Shown here: positions 7,230 through 13,469 of the stretch, piece by piece
How the letters are laid out: every line of letters starts with the position of its first letter
Numbering within the stretch: the stretch's first letter is position 1
From: a bacterium
GTDB taxonomy: Bacteria; BMS3Abin14
Assembly: GCA_020352595.1 (NCBI GenBank)
Contig: CP070682.1
Location: 52,300-66,609 of the forward strand
Length of the DNA stretch: 14,310 nt
Direction of reading: 5' to 3'
Notes under the pieces: model-generated
The model's input: the letters and a program-made list of their open reading frames with translations, nothing else
Databases searched by the model: none
What the model was told of the DNA's origin: nothing
Program-made: the position numbers and the translations under genes

Positions 7230-7401
7230 CAACGGGGATCGGGCACTGAGTGATGAGCACCTGGCAGGCAGCTGAAAAATCCCCATAAACGCAGCCTGAC
7301 AGGGCGAGGTGCGAAGGGCGATGCGAGGGTTCTCCCGGTGTCTCGAGCCTTGTCCCTGGCGCTGTCAGCCGGAACCCGGAAGCGGCCGCACTGTCCCATC
7401 C

Positions 7402-7429
7402 GTTGGACTTTGAAACCTGAACGCTGAAC
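7402..7429. repeat. Degenerate heptads after the radical SAM gene
   Basis: Plus-strand units GTTGGAC, TTTGAAA, CCTGAAC, GCTGAAC stand in 7-bp phase, with a fifth weak unit CTTCAGT (7430-7436) running into the stop codon of the radical SAM gene. CCTGAAC followed by CTTTCAA recurs at 6922-6935 beside the rng start. Confidence 0.5.
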
Positions 7430-7431
7430 CT

Positions 7432-10005
7432 TCAGTCCCACACCCTCGCCAATCCCTGCCTCCCCCCTCCCCTTTCAGCCTCCAGGGCGAAGGTCAGCCG
7501 GGTGCGCGTGAGACGGACCGCCGAGAGGCGGTTCTCGTCCATGCCCAGCAGTGCCTGAAGCACCTCACCGGGTCGGGCGCTGCCCTCTTCCCCCTTCAGG
7601 GCGAGGGAAAAACGCAGTGTACGGGAGTCGTCGGCTTCCAGCCGGATGAGGTATTCCTTGAGGTCCACGGTCCTCTCCCTGCCCTTCCTCGACCTCACCA
7701 CCGGAATGGAGGCGCGGCGGACGAAGCTGGCGGCCTTTCCGGCCAGGTCGTGGACGGGTTCCGGCAGGGCCGCCTCGTATTCCATGCCGCGGACCCTGCC
7801 GTTGAGGGCCGCCCCGTCGACAGGAGCTTTCCACGCCTCCACGATGTGGAGGCCTTCCGGCAGGTGGGCGTTGACGGCATCCCTGACAAAATCCGCTCCC
7901 ATGGACTGGGAAAGTTCCAGGTCCACCCACTCGGCCAGCCCCTCCGCACCGGTGGGCAGGGAAAGGGCGAAGGAGATCTTCGGCTTGGGGCTGAAGCCTC
8001 CGGAGAAGGCGAGGGGGACTTTCGCCCGCCGGCAGGCCCTCTCGAAGACCTTCACTGTCTCGAGGTGGCCCAGGAACCTGAGGTCCCCCACCTTTTTGAA
8101 GACGGCCCTGATCCTGCGGGCGACCACGTCCCCCTCCAGGGGAGCGTGCCCGTCCTCGAGTTCCTCGCCGGAGGAGGGCTCACCTTCCCTCATGGGCGGC
8201 AGTTCTTCCATCTGGGCGGGGGTGCAGACGCCGCAGCCGAGGCACCCGGCCTCCCTGCAGTCCGGCGTCGCCTCTCCCCGGAGCCCCTTCCTGTATTCCG
8301 AGAGGAGGAACGGCTTCGTCACCCCGCAGGAGATGTGCTCCCAGGGGAAGAGTTCATCCTCCCCCCTGGCCCTGGAGGCATACCACGCCGGCTCCAGACC
8401 TGAACGGTCAAAGGCCCCCTCCCAGATCTTCCAGTCGAAGTGCTCATCCCAGCCGTCCATGAGGGCTCCGCCGCGCCACGCCTGAAGGATGACCTTGGAG
8501 ACGCGGCGGTCGCCCCTGGCCAGGGCCGCCTCCAGGAGGGCCTGGTCGGTCCTGGACCACCGGACCTGCACCTTTTTCCCCTTCAGCCTGTCCTGGAGGA
8601 ACTGGAGGCGCCGCCTGAGCTCGGGTTCCGGAGGCTGCGGCGCCCACTGGAAAGGGGTGTGCGCCTTGGGCACGAAGGGGGAGACGTTCACCGTGACCTT
8701 CCCCCTTGGAGGGGCGTCTTCGGCCATGCGCCTGACGAGACCCACGATCCCCTCCAGGTCGGCGTCGGTCTCCGTGGGCAGGCCTATCATGAAGTAGAGT
8801 TTCACCGCCTCCCACCCGTGCTGGAAGACCCAGCGCGCGGTCTTCAGGATCTCCTCGTCGGTGAAGTCCTTGTTGACCACCCGCCGCAGCCGCTCGGTGC
8901 CCGCCTCCGGGGCGATGGTGAAGCCGGTCCTGCGCACCCTCCTTATCTGCCGGGCCACCTCCGGTGTCAGGCCGCCGATGCGCATGGAGGGCAGGGAGAC
9001 GGCTACCCGGCTGTCCCCGTAGCGGTCCATGAGCGCCTCGAGGACCTCGTCCAGGGGACCGTAATCGCCTATGCTCAGGCTCGTCATGGCAAGGTCGCCG
9101 TAGCCGGTCACGCCGAGGGCCTCATCGGCCATCCGGAGCACCGATGCGGCTGACCGCTGCCGCACGGGCCGATAGACCATGCCGGCGTGACAGAACCGGC
9201 ACCCCCGGGTGCATCCCCTTGTGACCTCGATGTTGACCCTGTCATGGACGGGCGCCAGGAAAGGGACCGGGAAGGAGGAAGGGGGCAGGCTGTAATCCAG
9301 GGACTGAACCGTGCAGGGGCTCGCGGCATCCTTCCCGCCGACGGCCTCGATCTCGCGAAGGGAGCCGTCCTCGTCATAGCCGGGCACGAAATCCGTCGGG
9401 TCGTAGATGCCGTCGAGATTTTTGAGCGCATCCATGCGGCCGCGCCTGCCGGCCCCTCCGCCGTGCGCCTCCCTCAGGGTGGCGAGCATGGCGGTCCAGC
9501 CCTCCTCTCCGTCGCCGAGGTAGAAAAGGTCGAAGAACTCCCAGAGGGGTTCCGGATTGAAGGCGCACGGACCGCCGCCGACCACAAGAGGGTCTTCGTC
9601 CGACCTGTCCCGGGCAAGGAGGGGGATGCCGGAGGCCTGGAGAACGGCGAGGATGTTGGTGTAGGTCAGTTCGGACTGGAGGGTGAACCCCACCAGCTGG
9701 CACCCGGACACCGGCGTCCTGGACTCGAGGGTGAAGAGGGGGAGGCCCCTCCGGGCGAGGAGTTCCAGCATGTCCCGGCCCGGCAGGAACACCCGTTCCA
9801 CCTGGACCCCGTCGAGTTCGTTGCCGAGTCCGTACAGGATCTGGGTGCCGAGGTGGGCCATCCCCACTTCGTAGAGATCGGGAAACACCAGCGCGGCGCG
9901 CAGGAGGACTTCCCCCTCCGGCTTGTGGACGGTGTTGACCTCCAGACCCAGGTAGCGGGAAGGCTTCTCGACCAGTGGAAGGAGTTCAGAGACCGGGACC
10001 TTCAT
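7432..10005 (-). CDS. Radical SAM protein (TIGR03960-like) fused to a DUF2344/TIGR03936-like domain
   Basis: This is an 857-residue iron-sulfur enzyme of unknown substrate. Residues 1-250 form an N-terminal region resembling the cobalamin-binding-type Rossmann domain of related radical SAM families. The [4Fe-4S] site is Cys265, Cys269 and Cys272 in the CxxxCxxC motif CTRGCRFC, and GFTIAPEAGTERLR (361-374) is typical of the family. A second cluster, Cys583, Cys588, Cys591, Cys594, precedes the junction and may bind another Fe-S cluster or zinc. The DUF2344-like domain (about 627-845) begins VARRIRAVFKKVGDLRFLGH. In many bacteria these two parts are separate neighbours. The frame is open to 10191, but the ATG at 10005 gives the usual MKVPVSELL start and overlaps the TIM-barrel gene by 20 nt. 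Adjacency to rng is common for this family (family knowledge). Confidence 0.88.
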   Translation of the reverse strand: MKVPVSELLPLVEKPSRYLGLEVNTVHKPEGEVLLRAALVFPDLYEVGMAHLGTQILYGLGNELDGVQVERVFLPGRDMLELLARRGLPLFTLESRTPVSGCQLVGFTLQSELTYTNILAVLQASGIPLLARDRSDEDPLVVGGGPCAFNPEPLWEFFDLFYLGDGEEGWTAMLATLREAHGGGAGRRGRMDALKNLDGIYDPTDFVPGYDEDGSLREIEAVGGKDAASPCTVQSLDYSLPPSSFPVPFLAPVHDRVNIEVTRGCTRGCRFCHAGMVYRPVRQRSAASVLRMADEALGVTGYGDLAMTSLSIGDYGPLDEVLEALMDRYGDSRVAVSLPSMRIGGLTPEVARQIRRVRRTGFTIAPEAGTERLRRVVNKDFTDEEILKTARWVFQHGWEAVKLYFMIGLPTETDADLEGIVGLVRRMAEDAPPRGKVTVNVSPFVPKAHTPFQWAPQPPEPELRRRLQFLQDRLKGKKVQVRWSRTDQALLEAALARGDRRVSKVILQAWRGGALMDGWDEHFDWKIWEGAFDRSGLEPAWYASRARGEDELFPWEHISCGVTKPFLLSEYRKGLRGEATPDCREAGCLGCGVCTPAQMEELPPMREGEPSSGEELEDGHAPLEGDVVARRIRAVFKKVGDLRFLGHLETVKVFERACRRAKVPLAFSGGFSPKPKISFALSLPTGAEGLAEWVDLELSQSMGADFVRDAVNAHLPEGLHIVEAWKAPVDGAALNGRVRGMEYEAALPEPVHDLAGKAASFVRRASIPVVRSRKGRERTVDLKEYLIRLEADDSRTLRFSLALKGEEGSARPGEVLQALLGMDENRLSAVRLTRTRLTFALEAERGGGRQGLARVWD

Positions 10006-10783
10006 CCGGACAGCCTGTTTCCAGAAGGGTTTGGAAGTTGACCAGGGAGCGGCGGGTCTCATCCCTCGAGTGGTGTTCCAGGACCACCACGGGCTCGAGC
10101 TTCCTGGACCGGATCTGGCGGCACAGATCAGCGAAGTCGAACTTGCCCTCCCCAAGGGGAAGGTGCAGGTCCCCCTTGCCGTCGTTGTCATGCAGGTGCA
10201 GTTCCGTCAGGGCGTCACCGAATGTGTCGAGCCATTCTTCCAGCGGGACTTCCGAGAACAGGAGAAGGTGGCCTGTGTCAAGACAGAATCCCAGCCCGTT
10301 GCCGAGGGCTTGCCTGAGGGCCCCGAAATGGTCCGGCCGCGTGTCGAAGACGTTCTCCAGCACGACGCCAACACCCATCTGCGCGCCGGTCTCCACCAGC
10401 TGTTCCCAGAGGGGAAGGCTGTTTTCAAGCCACAGGTCATGCCGATGCCCGAAGCGCCACCGGTCGAAACCGGGATGGAAGACCACCTGCCTCGGGAGGA
10501 CGGTCCGCGCCAGTTCCATGACCTGACGGAAGCGGTATCGCGTGATCTCGAGGACTCTGGGGTCGAGACCCGCCGGAGACAGATCCACAAAGGGGGCATG
10601 GAAGGTCACCTGCCTGCCCGCCTCCCTCCAGGCCACCATGCGGGACAGCGCCTCCCCGTCGAGATCGTCGAGAAGCTCCCCCGGAAGATAGATCTCCGGC
10701 CCCAGCCCGTGGCTGTCGAGGAAATCGAGGTCCGAGCCGAGGCTCCCGAGGGCGGCCCTTCCGTGGAGAGCCTGGAAATTCAT
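9986..10783 (-). CDS. Xylose isomerase-like TIM-barrel protein (AP endonuclease 2 superfamily)
   Basis: A 265-residue soluble protein of the PF01261 fold, which includes sugar-phosphate isomerases/epimerases, endonuclease IV and cobamide phosphodiesterases; the substrate cannot be told from sequence. Likely metal ligands appear in barrel order: His62 (FHAPF), His103 (FHPG), Glu143 (VLEN), Asp169 and His172 (LDTGH), His196/His198 (LHLHDND), His207 and Glu236 (VLEHH). The HLHDNDGKGDLHLPLGEG motif (196-213) is typical of the isomerase/epimerase branch. Its ATG overlaps the stop of the channel gene (ATGA, 4 nt), with AAGGGA just upstream, and its own 3' end overlaps the radical SAM gene by 20 nt. 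Translation of all three is probably coupled. Confidence 0.82.
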   Translation of the reverse strand: MNFQALHGRAALGSLGSDLDFLDSHGLGPEIYLPGELLDDLDGEALSRMVAWREAGRQVTFHAPFVDLSPAGLDPRVLEITRYRFRQVMELARTVLPRQVVFHPGFDRWRFGHRHDLWLENSLPLWEQLVETGAQMGVGVVLENVFDTRPDHFGALRQALGNGLGFCLDTGHLLLFSEVPLEEWLDTFGDALTELHLHDNDGKGDLHLPLGEGKFDFADLCRQIRSRKLEPVVVLEHHSRDETRRSLVNFQTLLETGCPDEGPGL

Positions 10784-11841
10784 GGTCCCTTGGCCACCTG
10801 ATCGAGCCGGTCCAGGTCCGGCCTGTGCCCGAGGATGATCAGCGTGTCCGCCGCCTTGATCTCGGTGTCGAAGGGGGGATTGAAGGACATGGTCCCGGTG
10901 GCGCTCTTGATGGCCAGGATGATGATGTTGAAGTCCTTTCTCAGGCCCGAGGTGGCCAGCGTGGTCCCCACCAGGGAGGACTTGGGGGCGATGCTCATCT
11001 CCTCCAGCCTCAGGTCCATGGTCTTGCTCTGGATGATGTTCTCAAGGAAATCGAGGCCCGTCGGGCTGACGATGGCCTGCGCTATCCGGTGACCGCCGAG
11101 AAAATACGGCGAGATCACCCTGTTGGCCCCCGCCCGCACGAGCTTCTTGATGGTCTCCTCGGCGGCGGACCGCGCGACGATGTTCAGTTTGGGGTTGAGA
11201 CCGCGCGCCGTGAGCACGATGAAAACGTTCTGGGCGTCGTCTGTCACCACGGAGACGAGGCCTGCGGCCCTCTCGATGCCGGCCTGGATCAGCTCCTCGT
11301 CGTTGGTGGCGTTGGCTTTCATGAAGAGGTAGCCGTGCCTCTGGAGGTCGTCGAGGACGGCGTCGCTGTTCTCGAGGATGACGAAGGGGATCTTCCTCTC
11401 GGTGAGTTCCTCGCAGATGATCCGTCCCATGCGCCCGAAACCGCAGATTATGTAGTGGTTCTGGAGCTTCTCGATGGCCTTCATGGATCTCCTCCCTAGC
11501 ACGGCCCTGATACGGTCCTCCAGCATCAACTTTCCCGCGGTGCCCACGGCAAAACCGGCCGATCCCACACCGGTGACGATGACGATGATGCTGAGGAATT
11601 TGCCGGCGGTGGAAAGGGGATGAACTTCTCCGTAGCCGACGGTGGAGAGCGTGAGGACCGTCATGTAGAACGCGTCGAGGAGCCCCCAGCCCTCCACGAG
11701 CATGTAGCCGACCGTGCCGAGGCCGACCACGAGAAGGAGAACCATCAGGGCGAGGCGCAGCTGGACGCGCGGCGAGGTGTGCCTTAACCTCCTGCCCAGG
11801 AGGTCCTGCTCAAGTCTCGAGCCGATCCCACTGGCCGCCAC
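10780..11841 (-). CDS. Two-TM potassium channel with RCK (TrkA-N/TrkA-C) domains
   Basis: A 353-residue inner-membrane K+ channel subunit of MthK-like design, expected to work as a tetramer. TM1 is about 29-48, the pore helix and filter TLSTVGYGE at 64-72, and TM2 about 82-104. The RCK N-terminal Rossmann domain follows (YIICGFGRMGR, 130-140, with the acidic ligand position in VILEN near 154-158), then a TrkA-C domain (about 265-345). Start is GTG at 11841; the ribosome binding site is poor, and an AGGAGG inside the gene has no start codon suitably placed after it, so the start is uncertain. It lies 15 nt after the FmdB-like gene and overlaps the next gene by 4 nt. RCK domains sense ligands such as nucleotides or Ca2+ (family knowledge). 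Confidence 0.92.
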   Translation of the reverse strand: MAASGIGSRLEQDLLGRRLRHTSPRVQLRLALMVLLLVVGLGTVGYMLVEGWGLLDAFYMTVLTLSTVGYGEVHPLSTAGKFLSIIVIVTGVGSAGFAVGTAGKLMLEDRIRAVLGRRSMKAIEKLQNHYIICGFGRMGRIICEELTERKIPFVILENSDAVLDDLQRHGYLFMKANATNDEELIQAGIERAAGLVSVVTDDAQNVFIVLTARGLNPKLNIVARSAAEETIKKLVRAGANRVISPYFLGGHRIAQAIVSPTGLDFLENIIQSKTMDLRLEEMSIAPKSSLVGTTLATSGLRKDFNIIILAIKSATGTMSFNPPFDTEIKAADTLIILGHRPDLDRLDQVAKGP

Positions 11842-11856
11842 TCTAGGAACCGGACC

Positions 11857-12126
11857 CTAACTGTCGGTGTTTGCAGGGCAGGTCTGACAGGCTGGCTTGT
11901 TCTTGTCCGCTCCGCACGGCGCCGCTTCCTTCTCTGCGGCCGACCCGCCGGACGCGTATTCGGTCTTGTGCCAACCCCCGCCCTTGAGGATGAAGTTGGA
12001 CGCTGCGATCAGGCGCTGCACGCGGCCGCCGCACTCGGGGCACTTCTCCAGGGGGTTGTCGGTGATCTTCTGGAAGACCTCGAAGTCCTTCCGGCACGTG
12101 TCACAGCGGTACTCGTAAGTCGGCAT
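11857..12126 (-). CDS. FmdB-family zinc-ribbon protein
   Basis: An 89-residue protein beginning MPTYEYRCDTCRKDFEVFQK, the hallmark of the FmdB/CxxC_CXXC_SSSS family. The ribbon cysteines are Cys8, Cys11, Cys29 and Cys32, followed by the conserved RLIAASNFILKGGGWHKTEY (38-57). The tail carries a further Cys71, Cys80 and Cys83, often present in proteobacterial members. The family has been suggested to regulate transcription but the role is not settled. AGGAGT stands 5 nt before the ATG. It is the first gene of the unit leading to the channel, TIM-barrel and radical SAM genes. Confidence 0.92.
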   Translation of the reverse strand: MPTYEYRCDTCRKDFEVFQKITDNPLEKCPECGGRVQRLIAASNFILKGGGWHKTEYASGGSAAEKEAAPCGADKNKPACQTCPANTDS

Positions 12127-12323
12127 TGGTTACTCCTGATAGATCCTCGTATGATGCCCCTTTGGTGTACACCCCGCGTCGGTCATTCGGCCGGGATGTT
12201 CCAGAGGGACCCTTCCTTTTTAACGGTTGTTCCGGGCGGGCGCCCGTGTTCCGCTGACCTCGTCCACTCCGGGCCCTTTTTCCTACCCGCTCCGGGACAA
12301 TGTATTCACCATTTGGGTTTCTG
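12127..12323. other. Leader of the fmdB-channel unit
   Basis: About 165 nt would separate the predicted transcription start (near 12292) from the fmdB-like ATG. The stretch holds a perfect 10-bp palindrome CGGGCGCCCG (12237-12246) that could be an operator or part of a leader stem. No riboswitch class or small gene was recognised. Confidence 0.5.
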
Positions 12324-12327
12324 TCAA
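12299..12327 (-). promoter_or_regulatory. Promoter of the fmdB-channel-TIM-radical SAM unit
   Basis: On the minus strand a perfect TTGACA (12322-12327), 17 bp, then TACATT (12299-12304, four of six consensus bases). The TGA within the -35 box is the stop codon of the upstream PHP gene, so coding end and promoter overlap. Confidence 0.7.
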
Positions 12328-13175
12328 CGGAGACCCCCCTTGTCGTGCTCTTCCCTGAGCCGCCGGGCCACCGATCCCGGCACCTTCATGTTGCCCTTTC
12401 CGACACCGAGGCCCGTGTCGATCATCCCCGGGCCGTGGAAATCGCTTCCCCCCGTGATGAGGAGGTTGTGTTTGGAAGCCAGGGAAGCATAAAGAGCCGT
12501 CTCCCTTTCGGAATGGCTGTAGTAGTAGACCTCCACCCCTGCCAGCCCCACGGAGGCCAGGTGCCCGAGGAGGTCCGAGAGCTCTGCCTCACCCAGGGCG
12601 AGGGTCTGGGGATGGGCGAGGACGGGCAGTCCGCCCGCGGAGCGTATCTTCTCGATGGCCCGTTCCGGGGTCATCTTTTCCCGGTCCACGTATGCGGCGG
12701 CTCCCTTGCCCAGATAACGGTCAAAGGCCTCCTGAAAACTGGCCACGTATCCGCGGTCCATCATGGCACGGGCGATGTGCGGCCTCCCGACGCTGTCTCC
12801 GCCCGCCAGTTCGGCCACCTTCTCCATTTCCAGGGGGCACCCGAGCTCGGCCAACTTCTTGAGGATGATCCTGTTGCGGTCGTCCCTGCCTCCCCTCAGC
12901 CAGGCGAGGGTATCCGCCAGATCCACATTGAGGGGGTCGATGAAGTAGCCGAGCATGTGCATGGTACCCGGGTTGTAGTCGGCGCTGATCTCGACTCCGG
13001 GGATGAACTCCACCCCGATCCTGGCGGCCTCCTGCGAGGCTTCCTCCAGTCCGGAGAGGGTGTCATGGTCGGTCAGGGAGATGACCTCGATGCCGACCTT
13101 CTTCGCGTACCGGATGAGTTCCGTCGGCGTGAGCTTGCCGTCGGATGCCGTCGAGTGGGTGTGCAGGTCGATCAT
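12324..13175 (-). CDS. PHP-domain phosphoesterase, RNase AM/YciV type
   Basis: The 283-residue protein has the PHP metal-site motifs in order: His5 and His7 (DLHTHS), Asp12, Asp36-His37 (TDHDT), Glu62 (GVEIS), His73, His133 (RPHIA), His188 (AHP) and Asp245/His247 (GSDFHG). This layout and length fit the TrpH/YciV group. E. coli YciV (RNase AM) hydrolyses 3',5'-nucleotide bisphosphates and trims 5' ends of short RNAs and rRNA precursors. Other PHP proteins of this size dephosphorylate different small molecules, so the exact activity is inferred. GGGGAGG lies 9 nt before the ATG, and the start gives MIDLHTHS as in the family. It appears to be transcribed alone from 13259-13287, and its stop sits in the next unit's promoter. 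Confidence 0.88.
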   Translation of the reverse strand: MIDLHTHSTASDGKLTPTELIRYAKKVGIEVISLTDHDTLSGLEEASQEAARIGVEFIPGVEISADYNPGTMHMLGYFIDPLNVDLADTLAWLRGGRDDRNRIILKKLAELGCPLEMEKVAELAGGDSVGRPHIARAMMDRGYVASFQEAFDRYLGKGAAAYVDREKMTPERAIEKIRSAGGLPVLAHPQTLALGEAELSDLLGHLASVGLAGVEVYYYSHSERETALYASLASKHNLLITGGSDFHGPGMIDTGLGVGKGNMKVPGSVARRLREEHDKGGLR

Positions 13176-13258
13176 GTCCTCAACCTCCCCGTGAAAGGGA
13201 TTCGGGGCCCGATCCCGGAAAGATCCGGAATTACAGCCGGTTACGTCACAGGCGCGCT

Positions 13259-13287
13259 AAATTACCCTTCAACTGCCCTAAAGTCAA
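13259..13287 (-). promoter_or_regulatory. Candidate promoter of the PHP gene
   Basis: On the minus strand TTGACT (13282-13287), 17 bp, TAATTT (13259-13264). Transcription would start about 80 nt before the PHP ATG. The -35 is one base off consensus and the -10 is weaker. Confidence 0.55.
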
Positions 13288-13335
13288 CTCGCGCGGCCAC
13301 GCCTCCGGGCTCGGCAGAACCAGGGGGAAGGGCAA

Positions 13336-13385
13336 TTCCTGGTTCCTGGTTCCCAGGCCCTAGGTACCAGGCACCAGGCACTCAG
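13336..13385. repeat. Heptad array with inverted halves
   Basis: Nearly unbroken 7-bp units: TTCCTGG, TTCCTGG, TTCCCAGG (8 bp), CCCTAGG, TACCAGG, CACCAGG, CACTCAG. The left units carry CCTGG and the right units its complement CCAGG, so the array as a whole can fold into a long imperfect hairpin centred near 13358. Confidence 0.65.
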
Positions 13386-13410
13386 CACTAATGTTACTTT
13401 CTACTTTTTA

Positions 13411-13449
13411 CCTTTCTTCCCCTCTCCCTCCTCCTTCCCCCTTCCCCCC
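13411..13449. repeat. 39-nt uninterrupted pyrimidine tract
   Basis: Only C and T occur from 13411 to 13449, immediately followed by G, ending 20 nt before the kinase ATG. It offers no Shine-Dalgarno sequence on the plus strand. Such tracts can adopt triplex DNA under supercoiling (general knowledge); whether it matters here is unknown. Confidence 0.7.
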
Positions 13450-13469
13450 GCATCTGTTATTTTCGCTCC

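Larger units (their letters stand above)
6920..7431. other. 512-bp intergenic region and rng leader
   Basis: The rng-proximal part (6920-7155) would be a long 5' leader if the promoter at 7162-7189 is real. It contains a frame starting with ATG at 7124 behind GAGGA, running 112 codons into rng out of frame, with no recognisable protein character. The distal part has a perfect hairpin (7210-7229), a loosely paired AGGCAGCTG/CGCAGCCTG stretch around 7265-7300, and heptads at 7402-7429. No RNA gene was recognised and no T-tailed terminator is visible after the radical SAM gene. Confidence 0.6.
13176..13469. other. Divergent spacer between PHP gene and kinase
   Basis: This 294-bp spacer separates divergent genes. 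It holds the PHP-gene promoter (13259-13287), CCGGA repeats near 13215-13228, the heptad inverted repeat (13336-13385) and the pyrimidine tract (13411-13449). I could not find a convincing plus-strand promoter or ribosome binding site for the kinase. Confidence 0.6.

Noticed and set aside
7172..7441. An 89-codon minus-strand frame after the radical SAM gene
   Set aside because: Its N-terminus comes from heptad repeats (GLKVQRSGFKVQR), a well-known repeat artefact, and nothing else is recognisable.
12237..12246. CGGGCGCCCG palindrome as a terminator of the PHP gene
   Set aside because: It has no loop and no U-run, and lies inside the predicted leader of the next unit, so at most a weak operator candidate.
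12300..13391. A 363-codon plus-strand frame opposite the PHP gene
   Set aside because: Antisense shadow; its end reads through the heptad repeats, giving a repetitive tail.
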